Shown here piece after piece: positions 25,082-36,219 of a DNA stretch of 64,000 nt. A program made the translations under genes and the position numbers. The DNA is from Anthostomella pinea (Eukaryota; Ascomycota; Sordariomycetes; Xylariales; Xylariaceae), in contig CAUWAG010000003.1 of assembly GCA_963556695.1 (NCBI GenBank), positions 2,480,001-2,544,000 of the forward strand, in the 5' to 3' direction. Position 1 is the first letter of the stretch; each line of letters begins with the position of its first letter. The notes beneath the pieces were generated by a model that had not been told where the DNA came from, did not search any database, and worked only from the letters and a program-made list of their open reading frames with translations.

Positions 25082-25322
25082 GTCACAAGACAATAAATAT
25101 CACCCAGCAGAGGCTGCTGTCCTTCCACCCGACTCTTCTCCCTCCCTCCTCCTTGTCCACGCAAAAAAAGACACAATCATCGCCGTTGTTCTTGTTTGAC
25201 ACGCCCCCTCGAACAAAAGGACCCTCCTCGCCGCTTCCTTTTAATTCCCTTTTTGAGATACTCAACTTTGATAACCACTGCTTTTTTTCTCTTCGCTACC
25301 ACACCCTCCACAATCCATCGCA
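25082..25322 (+). promoter_or_regulatory. CT-rich promoter/leader of the PH-domain gene
   Basis: The 240 bp before the start codon is pyrimidine-rich on the coding strand (for example ctcttctccctccctcctcc) and ends caatccatcgcaATG. CT-rich leaders of this kind are common before well-expressed genes of filamentous ascomycetes. No specific factor site was assigned. Confidence 0.5.
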
Positions 25323-27171
25323 ATGGCCGACGTACAGAAGCCCGTTGCCGTACCCGACACCGCTCCGGCGGTCGCTGACCCCATCGTCGACGCCAAGCCT
25401 GTTGACGAGACCCCCTCCGAGCTCCCAGTTGCCGAGCCCAGCACTGCTACTGAGACTCCCGCCGAGACAAAGACTGAGGAGACTGCCGCTCCCGTTGAGG
25501 AGGCCAAGAAGGAGGAAGTCAAGCCTATCGAGGCTGGCACCCTCGAGCACAAGGGTGCCCCTGCCAACTTCCCCAAGTAAGCATTAACGACGGTGGCATG
25601 CACTCGGGACCGATGATTAACACAGCTGGCGTAGGAACTTCATGTACCAGAAGAACTACTTCTGGTTCGGTACCGACGCTCTTGAGAAGGAGAAGCTCGC
25701 CACCTACCTGAAGAACGAGAAGGCCACCGATGTCGGTCACCACGTCGCCTCATGGGCCACTGAGACCGGAAAGGGTCTGTTGTTCTACGGAAAGGAAGCC
25801 GACAAGGCCACCCCGGCCGGTGCCATCCAACTGGTATGATGAAACTGGCACCCGTTGCAGGCCGAGCTCGAAGCTGACAATGATGTAGTCTGAGGCTTCA
25901 GAGCCCACCGTCGACGGTGCCAACAAGTTCCACTTCACCTCCAAGGGCCACAAGCACACCTTCAAGGCATCAAGCACTGCCGAGCGTGACAACTGGGTTG
26001 AGCAATTGAAGCTGAAGATCACCGAGGCCAAGGATCTCGCCCCCACCGTTACAGAATCCGCGACCTACAAGCACACTCTCGACAGCTTCAAGCCCGCTGC
26101 TGCCGCCAAGAAGGAGGAGACACCCGCCGTGGCCGCTGCCGCTTCTACCGAGGAGACTCCCAAGGAGGAAGCCAAGGAAGAAAAGAAGGAGGCCAAGGAA
26201 GAGAAGAAGGAAGAGAAGATGGAAGCCAAGGAGGAGAAGAAGGAAGCCAAAGAGGAGAAGAAGGAAGAAAAGAAGGAGGCCAAGGAGGAGAAGAAGGATG
26301 AGAGCAAGCGCCGATCCGCTAGCCGCAAGCGCACTTCCATCTTTGGCACCCTGCTCAACAAGAAGGACGAGTCCAAGAAGGAGACACCTGCTGCTGATGA
26401 CAAGGCTGTCGAGGCTTCTCCTGTCGCTTTGCCCGCCGAGGTCGAGCCCGTCGCTGATGAGACTACTCAGGCCCCTGTCACCGAGGCTACACCAGTCGAG
26501 GAGCCCAAGAAGGAGGAGGCTGCCACCGCCACCAAGCCCAAGCGTCAGAGGTACGTGCATGACCTGCAATCTGAGAAGACAAGCGAATCAAACCACTAAC
26601 ATCAAGTAGCCTCTTTGGTAACCTGTCCTTCGGCAAGAAGCCCAAGGCCGAGACTGACTCTGCCCCTGCCACCCCTGCCAAGGACACCACTGCTATTGCT
26701 CCTCTTGATGAGCCTGTTGCCGAGACTGCTCCCGTCATCCCCGCCGTCGAGACCACTGAGCCTCTGTCTGCCGAGGTTGCCTCCCCAGCGACTGTCCCTA
26801 CCGAGACCACCGACATCACTCCCGCCACCAACGGCGAGACCAAGAAGGAAGTGAAGAGCGAGAAGCGCAAGTCGTCTCTGCCTTTCGCCTTCGGCAAGAA
26901 GGAGAAGTCGGCCACCTCGGATGAGGAGGGTGAGAAGACCAAGTCTCCTCCCTTCTTCTCCAAGTTTCGCCAGACCATCAACCGTGGCAACAAAGACAAG
27001 ACCACCGACAAGTCCGCTGAGGAGGCCATCGCGGAGGACAAGCCCGCCGAGGCCACTGACGCTACCGCCGAGACCAAGGCTGAGGAGCCCGTCACTGCTC
27101 CCGTTGTCGACGAGACCCCTGTCGAGCAGCCCGCTGCTGCCGGTCCTGCGCCTGTCACTGCTGCCGCATAG
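25323..27171 (+). CDS. PH-domain protein with long charged and Ala/Pro/Thr-rich tails
   Basis: Four exons: 25323-25576, 25635-25833, 25889-26550 and 26610-27171. The introns are 58, 55 and 59 nt (GTAAGC, GTATGA, GTACGT donors; TAG acceptors), giving 558 aa. The first ~80 residues are disordered and rich in Pro, Ala and Glu. A pleckstrin-homology fold follows (KNYFWFGTDALEKEKLATYL, GKGLLFYGKEAD, then FHFTSKGHKHTFKASS and a C-terminal helix DNWVEQLKLKI). A Lys/Glu repeat tract (EEKKEAKEEKKEEK type, about 26165-26310) comes next. The Ala/Thr/Pro-rich tail carries repeated short motifs (SIFGTLLNKK, SLFGNLSFGKK, SLPFAFGKKEK, FFSKFRQT). It resembles fungal PH proteins annotated like S. pombe Meu6. 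Lipid or membrane binding is inferred from the PH domain; the partner is unknown. Confidence 0.88.
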
Positions 27172-28161
27172 GGTGCGAGCAGATTACTGAGACGCTAATA
27201 CGATCACGGCCGATCCCCGCTGGTCAATTCATGATGTTTTCTTAGAGTCACCAACCTGTTGAGTTTGGTCGGGAAAGGATCTGCATTTCAAGATACCCCG
27301 TCAAGATTGGTTCTGAGCTGATACCCCATCTTCTTTCACTTGTCGACAATCCATCTTTCGAGCGGATACCACTGGCGAAGCATGGACTGGAGCGACGATG
27401 TGAGAGGTGGCATGCATGATTTTTATACTCGACGCTTTTTGCATGTCTGATCTGACGATGCGCGGAGAACTGCTTTGGTGTTTTCGCAACGTTTCCTATC
27501 TCTACTGATACCCAGTATACCCCGAAAGAACTGTCACTTGGTTGATCTGGATCCGAAAACCCAGCACCATCAAAACAAAATCGCCGATGCCTTCATTGAC
27601 GGAGGGAGCGGTGGAAGCACATGAGGTCCAACTCAGGAAAGTTTCCTCGAACCAGGAATGTCGTGCGTCTGCGTCTTGCCACCTAGGGCAAGCGTACGCC
27701 GGCTCAAACATTCTTCTAATAGCTAATACATACACATGCATTTGGCGCATCCATCTGTTCTCATCTTGACCGTTGTGACTTGTTTGATGACATCTTTCAA
27801 ACCTGCCATGCTTGCTCCTTGCCTAACTCCTGGTGTGACCGCTATAGTCGACTACAGCACCCAACCTATCAGAAATGTACCCTTTGACCGTGCTTCGGCT
27901 GGCAATCCCATGGACTGATGTCGATCCTCGCATGACACTGCAGACGGATGGGACAAGTAAGCTCCCTAACCGCGGTAAATAGCGCTTGACCATCCATGGT
28001 TTGCGGGGGTCTGTCTGTCCGTCTCTCCAGCTCTGAAACACAAGTCTTCCTCCTCCCAGCTCAGCCTGAATATCTCCAAGGCACAGAGTCCCGCGTGGCG
28101 TGCTGTGTGACTAGGATCTGGACCCGGGCAGGATGTTTGGCTTGCATCACCTGGCTTGGGT

Positions 28162-28199
28162 TTGGTTGGTTGGTTGGTTGGTTGGTTGGTTGGTTGGTT
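28162..28199. repeat. Microsatellite (TTGG)n, about 9 copies
   Basis: Near-perfect tandem ttgg repeat of about 38 bp, immediately followed by degenerate gcttg/tgatgtattg repeats. Confidence 0.92.
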
Positions 28200-28285
28200 T
28201 GTCGGTTGCTCGGTGTTTTGCTGCTTGATGTATTGTTGCTTGGTGTTTTGCTGCTCGATGTGTTGCTCCTTGATGTATTGCTCTT

Positions 28286-28333
28286 GCTGCTTGGAGCTAT
28301 TGCTGCTTGGAGCTATTGCTGCTTGGAGCTATT
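28286..28333. repeat. 16-bp minisatellite, 3 perfect copies
   Basis: The unit gctgcttggagctatt is repeated three times without change and flanked by degenerate relatives (ttgctgcttgatgtattg) from about 28220 to 28360. Confidence 0.9.
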
Positions 28334-28837
28334 GCTGCTTGATGTATTGGTGCTTGCGGCTTGCGTGAGGCTCTAGATTTGCTTGTGTTGCTCTCGCGGA
28401 TTGTTCGTATGTATGGAATGGAATGGCAAACCCACGAGCCTACATGCTATCTGGTGAGGCTGTTGCTGGCTAGTTAAGGACGACGGTTGTCCGGATGTGA
28501 TGAGACTTGAGTTGGTAGACATAGATACTGGACTGGACTGTAGAATCACAAGGGCTGCTGCTCTTGTCCTGGACTTGAGGACTCGGCTGTGTGTGGTGAG
28601 CTTATATATACGACCTACTACACAGCATCAACATGGCACGCATTTTCCTTCTTCCTTTTCCCTTTCTTTCATGGCCCTTGTCAGGCATTGTGCGATCCGA
28701 GCAGCGGATCTGATCGAGCTCATTAGAAACATTTTGAGAGAACCCCTTTCCATCATCGTCCACCACTGCGGCAGCCCCATCCTCGACACACAGGCCCCTC
28801 ATGCGTTTCATACAAAGCCTACTAACCAAGGCGAAAG

Positions 28838-29020
28838 AGCATCACCAAGGTCACCGACGCCTCGCCTAAGAAGCCCACCACCCTGAAAGGCCCTTTCCTA
28901 GAGCAGTTCACCGACGACTGGGAGTCACGATGGAAGCCTTCCCACGCCAAGAAGGACATGAAGGGATGGGCCTACGTTGGCGAGTGGTGCGTCGAGGAAC
29001 CGTACCAGTTCATGCTCGTA
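28838..29020 (+). pseudogene. Calnexin gene fragment, part 1
   Basis: Translation in one frame gives [20 protein letters not shown], then SHAKKDMKG and [15 protein letters not shown]. This is the conserved start of the lumenal domain of fungal calnexin, the ER lectin chaperone for glycoproteins. Upstream there is no signal peptide in frame, and downstream the reading leaves calnexin after EEPYQF. Family identity is from memory of calnexin sequences and is strong; the fragment cannot make a chaperone. The intact gene is presumably elsewhere. Confidence 0.8.
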
Positions 29021-29568
29021 AAGGCCTCGGCGTCGAATTTCTGACGCACAAGGTTATGCCTGAAAGCCTCCAGACTGACCTCCGCCGCAGCTTAGCCAAG
29101 CTCGCGGCCTTCCTGTAGGAGAATCCGGCTGAGAAGGAAATCTTTGGTTCGTACAAACGCTTCATGGGCTCTTCATGGGGAAAGATGAACCCGGTGCAGG
29201 GCGTCGCCGGGACGAAGATGGCGGGATATCCGTACTCGTTGCGCCGGCTCTGCGACAAGAACACATCATCTCGCCAATCATCAACAGTACCCGACAAGAT
29301 GGGGTAAGGTCGTTGAACATGACCGCAAATGAATCATGAACTGGATCGAGCAGGTGTTCATTGCCATTTTCCGATCCTGCAACAAGCACTACTCGAGTCG
29401 GCGGCGACTAACATGAGCAACGTCGGATACGGATGGTGGTAGGCTCTCCTGGCCCGTAAGCTTGGCAGCCTCCTGGACGTATTGACGCTCAAGCCACAAT
29501 ATGTGAAGTGCAAGAACATCGAGGAGAACGGAAAAATGTACTGTGGTTATGATGCTGAGACTATATAG
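29021..29568 (+). pseudogene. Unidentified coding relic between the calnexin fragments
   Basis: A frame continuous with the preceding one reads [20 protein letters not shown] and ends at a TAG (29116-29118). It then resumes in frame with FGSYKRFMGSSWGKMNPVQG and AGTKMAGYPYSL up to about 29309. After a frame change come MNWIEQVFIAIFRSCNKHYS and, in another frame, KLGSLLDVLTLKPQYVKCKN to about 29568. The composition is protein-like but interrupted by stops and frameshifts. I do not recognise the family. In a normal calnexin gene only about 130 nt separates the two calnexin parts, so this is foreign material or a rearranged join. Confidence 0.45.
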
Positions 29569-29645
29569 TCACAACCTGCCCCTCTGCTCCCTTTCTGTAT
29601 TCTTTTTCTCACCACAGCTGCCAGCTCATGCATGAGTTCCAGCGG

Positions 29646-29845
29646 TTTCAGGTCCAATACGAAGTCAAGCTCCAGAGTAAGTTCTGCACGCCTTGCGCTG
29701 GAACATCGACATGCTAACGGTCGCTTTCCCAGAGGGTCTCGAGTGTGGTGGTGCTTACCTCAAGCTTCTCCGCGACACCAAGGCTCTCCACCAGCAGGAG
29801 TTTGCCAACTCATCTCCGTCGTCATCATGTTTGGTCCTGCCGCCC
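29646..29845 (+). pseudogene. Calnexin gene fragment, part 2, with intact intron and a frameshift
   Basis: Reads VQYEVKLQ, then a 56-nt intron (29677-29732, GTAAGT...gctaac...CCCAG), then KGLECGGAYLKLLRDTKALH and QQEFANSS. The frame then breaks near 29812, before VVIMFGP continues in another frame. This is calnexin sequence just downstream of part 1 in the normal protein. Retention of the intron means a DNA-level copy, not a reverse-transcribed one. Confidence 0.8.
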
Positions 29846-29954
29846 TTGCCGGTGCTGGAGACATTAGCCACGGCAGCGTTGGCGCGACCCCGCGACACAC
29901 AGGCCCTGCTTTTGCTGCCGGCTCATTGCCCTATATATCCACTTACTGATCACC

Positions 29955-30222
29955 ATGGCTGCTTCTCATTTTGAGAACCTTCCCAATGAGATGTGCTGCG
30001 AGGTTTTCCAGCACATTGAGCTCCATCCCGGAAGGCCGCATCCTCAACCTAGCCGCTCCGGCTCACGTACACTGTCTGGGAAGAACCGTCCCGTCCCGTC
30101 CCCAGCTTCAACCGTGCCACCAGCGGCGCGCAGCCGACTCGCCAATTCACGCGCGTCTCGGTGCATTTCACAACCTGCCCTTCATGTGCTTCGTAGAAAG
30201 CCTACTGACTACAGTAAAGTAG
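29955..30222 (+). pseudogene. F-box gene fragment
   Basis: Starts MAASHFENLPNEMCCEVFQH, matching the F-box N-terminal pattern (LPxE...VF). After about 25 codons the protein-like reading shifts frame (IPEGRILNLAAPAHVHCLGR in another frame). The frame shift and lack of a continued domain indicate a relic. It is in opposite orientation to the F-box relic at 30341. Confidence 0.5.
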
Positions 30223-30340
30223 CACCACAACTGAGCAAGGGCCGTTTCATAACTTCATCGCAACGTTCCTCGAGTCAGTGGATCAAGCGAATGATAAGTT
30301 TCGACAGATGGGCCGCGCCGGGCGGCTAGGGCGGTTGATC

Positions 30341-30510
30341 TATCCATTACCGGATAGCGAGACACATTGAACTTGGCTAGTTCGAACAGGAAGGCAAGCA
30401 AGGGATTAGACCGTTCAATCCCATGAATGTCGTCGCCAGTATCACGTCCTACACCACCGACGAATTACGAACGGTCAACCTTCGCGTTTGCTTCTACCTC
30501 TGGGCATAAC
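30341..30510 (-). pseudogene. Diverged partial copy of the F-box-like gene at 11815-14166
   Basis: The 101 bp at 30341-30441 aligns without gaps to 13824-13924, with 84 identical positions by hand count. The minus-strand reading DIHGIERSNPLLAFLFELAK and RYPVMDRS mirrors DIYGIERSDPLGAFLFEISK and RYPVMDRS of the intact gene. Weaker similarity continues to about 30510 (cttctacctctgggcat versus ctttcacctttaggcat). No larger open frame surrounds it, so it is a fragment of a paralogue. Confidence 0.75.
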
Positions 30511-33500
30511 GCTAACGACGACGACGTGGACTACCTTTCCCAGAAGAAGGGGCACAATCACCATCCAAACAGGTACGTACTAAGATGGGCTCTTCTTTAG
30601 ACGGCTTGGTACTGTGGGTGTCTGCGAATAAGTTACAAGTAGCCCCTGAGAGCCATTACTCTGGTCTTCTCCCATCTTCTCACTCCTCATCGCAACAAAT
30701 CCCACCTGGTCGCCTCGATGGCGTCTATCGATCACAGCTGACCGAAAACAGATTGTCTCTCTCGTAACGCAAAGACCTGCCAACGATGCAGTCCTCCAAA
30801 GCCATCGCTGTAAGTCCTTTCGAGCGTTTGTTCTTTCTCATTCGCGCCCACTTGATTGCTAGCCCATGTCATCGTCGGTCGGGCGCAACTCGACGTCTTC
30901 ACCCCATCCCCAGTATCCCTTAACATCTCTACACACCTCCCACCTCTCACCATGTCCATACTAACCAAGGTTTGCCTAATGTAGCCTTTTTTCGTATATA
31001 CCCCTCTGAAAACGCAGTCATCACGACCATCATATTTTTCTTGCCCGCTGGAAGCCAACCGCTTCGGCCATCTCGATATCGGCTCCCCTTTCTTACCACC
31101 ATGAGTCGACGCACTACTCATGCTGGCCCTATCGCCCCCATCAGCTCTCCCACAACCTGGTCATGTCAGCAAGAGGAGGCACATAATTTTTGTGCCGGCG
31201 TACTTTTGCTCCAGCATACCTTAGACCTGCCGTCCTGTTCAGAACTTGCCACGGTTTGCGGCGATTTCGACTCAGACACAATCTGCGCAACAAAGACCAA
31301 CTCATCAGAAGACAGCCTCGCCCAGATCACCTTGAAACTGGCACGGTTGGCTACAAGCTGGCCAAATCTGGCCATGCCAGAGTGGAAAACCCACTGCACA
31401 TCAGTCATTACCTTGACCGCCTGCTATCACAACGCGAGACATGAACGCATAAGAAGGCCTTGAAAATACGGGCAGCCAAAATCGCTTGCCTGCGCCTGCG
31501 GACATTTGGTTCCTTCCATTCGACATCAACAACCACAAGCCGGACGAAATCGAGAGTCTTGTACTGCATCATATATATATGCAAGCATATCGACACATGG
31601 CGTGCAATGTAGTACTGGGAAAAGACTACCGATCTGAAGAAAAGACACTCTCAGCAGGTAGGAAACATCGATCAGGACCACTACCGATGCAACGCTGCGC
31701 CCAAGTTTCATCTGAAGTTAGGCGGCAGTAATCAAAGCGTGGGCCGCTCACACTCCGTGGACCGTGGTTCTATTGCTGAGAACAACCCCATTCTCGTTCA
31801 CCGGTCCTTGTCCGTGGCGCCCAGTATCGAGCATATGCGACGTAGACGTTCGTCCTCTCTACCTAGCGATCCGAGTGTATAGCCAGCCATACTAACTTCA
31901 AACTTAGACGTCGTCGAAACCCTACAAGATCGGAGCATTTCCACGACCTGGATATGTGTACATGCATCACGAACTGGTCGTGGTCCCTACCGATGGTCAC
32001 TCCCTCCCTCCTGAACAACGGATCAGCCCGCCTCCGCCAGGACGAACGGTCACCGGCGTGGTTGCGAGTGTCGATAGTCAACTAGGCCAGTGGCTGTCCC
32101 TGCTCAGCATTCCTGAACTGTTCAGAACAGTGAAAGCTATCACCAACTGGTCTCACGGAGTTTGTACCGTATCGCAAGAGACACGGAGAATGGCTTGAGA
32201 GGAAAGACGGACACTGTTGGTTAAGCAATGTAGCAGAGTTGATGTCCAATGACATGATGGGCTGGAAGGTGGAAGCGCGGTCCTCCCACAGGACGAAGGC
32301 GGTATTAATAGGGAGATGACGAATCACTTTCCCAAGGACGACAACTACAACCACGCAAGGCACGAGTTGCAGCTGAGCCCAACATAGCTGCCAACCCTGC
32401 TGCTGGTAAGGTTCCAAAGGAAACGCGAACTGAAATATTTGCTGAGGCCGTCGAAGAGGATAAGATGGAATCGATCATTGATGAAGAGACATAGGACCTG
32501 TCTTGTTTCTGTACGGGTTGTAACACATGATGTGTAAAGCTTCGCGGCTCAACCACCCCCAAATAGCGACATTGAGTTGAATTTCAATGGCTTAACTAGT
32601 GCTCATTATGTCTCCCTCCAACATGATAATCGAAACGTACTTACTCTGAAACATTCGGACTGGTCTCAGGAATACTGTTTGGTCGTACCGTATACACGGG
32701 GACTGCAAGTGGAGGGGTCAACCAAACCGCCACGAGAATGGTCTCGCTGTGGACTACCAACTAGAGAAGACGTGAAAAACAGCGATTGGCCGTTCGAGGG
32801 AAGTACCAGCGGTATTCCCAACTTTCCTGTACTCTTGTTGATGAGAAGGAGTCGAGGTGTTGTGTCGCCGCCACCGATAGTATTCCCCCCTTTACCCTGC
32901 CGATCCCGAGCGCGAAGACCAGTCGGCACGGTTCTGAAGGCTATCACCAGCCGCTGTTCCGAATTTTCTGCCTGGAATCACCTATAGAACCTCCCGCATG
33001 TCTCAAAGTGTTTGAGTTCGTAAAAACAGGGACTGGGGGCGGGCCGTTGGAAGCTGGACCTAGATTGGACCCGGCTCCCTCAGGTATCACCTTTCTGGCG
33101 ACCCTCGGCGCAGGCCAGTCACTATCTTGCCTAGAATTATTATGAAGATGAAGGGAGTATGAAACCATATTTCGGTCGTCTACGTCGACTACCTATGCAC
33201 ATTCAGCGTTGCAACAAAGGCGCGTGGTCACTGTGAGATGCCTCTGGTGGGCTTTTCCGAAGCAGCCCAATCATGTGAATCACAGTAGTACTGATAATCT
33301 TCGCCCCTGACTCGAGTGGCAATGACTGAGATCGCTCTCCATAGAATGAGGTCAGAAAAGCGCGTGTGTGTGTATAGACAATCACCGAGTCTTCTGAACC
33401 ACGGGACATCGCCGACGGGGACGACCTCGACATTGGGAGAGGGAGTGAGGTAGAGCCAGGAATATACCGCCTGCCAATAGTAGCGGTAAGAAGCTACGTT

Positions 33501-35018
33501 ACGGATGTTGTGACTGTACTACAGAACGGGTCTCCCTTTCTGCTCGTGCAGTTGACGCAGGTGAGGTTCGAGCTCTGAGGGTGTCTACAAGAAGCACGCG
33601 TTCAGATAGCGAGAGGGAAACACACTCCCGTCTTCACGCCTCCAAAAGCAGTCTATGAATAACCTCCAGGACAGCCGCACGACTGTCATCCGAAACCACA
33701 AGCATGACCTTATGTTGGCCGGGTGTCGAGCCCAGAGCCGTCGGTCGAGGTCTCACCGGGTGCTCTCGCACCGCATACCTAGCACGCAACAATGCGCTCG
33801 CCGATTGAACACACAAGTCCACAACGCGTGCCTCTAGACACGCACTCATCTTCCGGGAGCCCATTCAAACTCACACTCCATTTATACATGGTACCGCAGA
33901 ACCGGATGGCAACCCGAGCGAGATGCATTAGGACAGACCCCAGCCAACCCCTCCAACCAACCCCCACAACGACCGGAGTGACAACAACCCATCACCCACC
34001 CAACACCATGGAGCCCCTACATAAGCTCAGCTTAGCCTAGCCTCACTGAAACTGACATAGCTGTGAACACAAGACACAAGACCAAGCAAGATGAACCCAT
34101 CAACTCATAAACCCGTACGTAGCAACAGCTCCATTCTGACTCATCCCACACACCCCAACGACCTAAGCCGAACGCAAGCCAGCTGCAGCTAAGTATCCGC
34201 CCGGCTACAACCATGCTTACGCTGCAGAGCAGAGCAGATTTCTCCATCGTTCGCTGATGTCCATCGGCACGGGTCCTGGGATGACGGCACGTGGAGTGAT
34301 CAGTAGCTGAGTAGGCGGAAGCTGAGTAGACGGAAGAAAAAGGGGACAAGACGGCAGCATCATCACCCATCATCAGTGCGTTAGTCAGCTGGCTGGCAAC
34401 GAAATAAATGGGTGACAGGATCCCATATCCTCCCTCTTGTTCGGGTTCGTATAGCCCCTGGCCCCTGGCGAGGCTGAAGGCGCCTGTCATGCAAGTCTCG
34501 GGCCGTTCTTGGAGCCCCTGAGATGTCGCTGTGATGGGACTGGGGAGGCACTTCACAGTCCCCGTCGTTTCATCCAGCTCCATCCAGTACGTTGCTCAAT
34601 ATATGACGAGGAGATCGGCAGTAATTCTTAAGTGATGCAATATTTGCAGAGATAGTGATTTGAATCGAAGTCGTCTTTTGAATTAGTTGAGATTACCTAT
34701 CTCTCTCTATGATACGCGCGTCATTGTAACTGACGTGCAAACTCAATACCAAGTGGGTTTATGGTCCATTTACGCCAAGCCATGCAACCCAAACGCTCTC
34801 CAAGGAGCCCCTTTCTACCCCTGAACCCCGAGCTTAGGTAGATCCAAGCCCACGCTGTCTAATCAGCGTGATCTGTTGAATCCCGGGTTTTTCATCAATA
34901 ATGCGAAGGAACAGCCGTCTCCCAGATTATGTTCCCTTCCAAGTGTGCAGAATGGATTTTTTTTGGAGGTCGAGTAGGTATTCAAGTGATGGGAAACGAT
35001 GGCAATGCGACGAGCCTC
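30511..35018. other. 4.5 kb stretch of unassigned, possibly decayed coding DNA
   Basis: No intact gene was recognised. Short protein-like readings occur, for example KPYKIGAFPRPGYVYMHHEL near 31920-31980 (+) and KVPKETRTEIFAEAVEEDKM near 32408-32470 (+). Neither could be tied to a family or to a splice chain. Good donor-like sites (for example gtaagtcc at 30810) exist. I read this as a continuation of the relic-rich zone. Confidence 0.4.
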
Positions 35019-36219
35019 TTACTCCTCTTCGTCATATTCCACCAGAGTGATGAATGGCTTATCGCCGAGCAGTGGCTTGCCCTTCAGATTTGTGATTTCA
35101 ATCATGAAGAGATAACCCATCACATTTGCGTCGGATAGCTCGACAAGCTGTCCCGCAGCAGCAGCAGTTCCTCCTGGGATGGAGTTAGTTCAGGGCACAG
35201 GGCCACAAGGCAGAGCGAAATATCAACGAGATATGCCAAGAAGATGAGTGACATTTGGCCATGATCTCGTTTTCTTGTGTATATGTATGATTTGACCATC
35301 GCACTTTCAGCCCAGCACGAGGCAGAGTAGCCCGAGTTGAGACTCAGACAGTATCATTGTATCAAATTCTTTCCATGTTTACTTCAGATATCCCTGTAAC
35401 GTGGCGAGGTGCAAAGGGATGCCGGCGCAACAACTTTGAGGCCTTGCAGAAGTTTGACAGACAGGTAGGTGTCATGTCGTGAGCGTCCAGTGGTAGGTGT
35501 CAGGAAATATGTAGAAGCGCTGGAAAGGCAGCGAAGTCGGCGATCGCAGGGGTATGTGATTTCTTGGATACTCGACGGAATGTGTGACGGTCTGGAAGGA
35601 GATCGGCAAAGGGAATATCATGTTTCAACTTACCAGTGGCAATGATGTCGTCGACAATCAGGCACTGTTGCCCAGGCGTGATAGCATTTGTCTGGACTTG
35701 GAACTCGTCCTTGCCGTACTCCTTCTTGTATTCTACCGTCCTGCATTCCCCTGGCATCTTCCCCTTTTTGCGGATAGGGACGAAAGGCCGATTGAGGCGC
35801 AACGCGAGTGACGGCCCGAACAAGAAACCACGAGCCTCCAGACCCACAATGACATCTGGTACTTGGCTGCCGAAGCGTTCATGGATCAGGAGAACGAGCA
35901 CGTCGAGCAGCGCATTGAAGGCGACTGGGTTCTGAAAGATGGGAAGGACGTCGATGAACTTGATGCCAGGAATGGGAAAGTCGGGTATGTATCGGAGGGC
36001 GTCGACGACCAGCTTCTTTGCGACCTCGAGCTTCTCCTTGTCAGCGGCAGTCAGGGAGCCTATCGATTGACCGGCGAGTTCGGCGGTACCGGAGGTGGAG
36101 GAGGAGGGCTCTCGTCGCGAGGAGGCATCGGGAACAGATGTCGAGGTGATTACTGGCTGAGAGGGGTTGGTGGCCGAAGACTCAACAGGCTTATCGTTGG
36201 AGGAGACTGGAGCGCTCAT
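35019..36219 (-). CDS. APT1: Adenine phosphoribosyltransferase
   Basis: Two exons: 36219-35634 and 35173-35019, joined across a 460-nt intron (CTG|gtaagt ... cccag|GAGG), giving 246 aa. The join restores the PRPP-binding motif LIVDDIIATGGTAAAAGQL exactly, which fixes both splice sites. The core begins about residue 70 (ALRYIPDFPIPGIKFIDVLP), with the APRT signature VGLEARGFLFGPSLAL. The protein ends FITLVEYDEEE. The enzyme makes AMP from adenine and PRPP in purine salvage, normally in the cytosol. The first ~60 residues form a Ser/Thr/Pro-rich extension absent from the compact APRT core. The start is the first ATG in frame (MSAPVSSNDK). The intron is several times longer than the others in the window. 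Confidence 0.93.

Larger units (their letters stand above)
27172..28837. other. Intergenic stretch with simple repeats
   Basis: This is the 3' side of the PH-domain gene. No gene was recognised. It contains the TTGG microsatellite and a 16-bp minisatellite listed separately. Confidence 0.55.
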
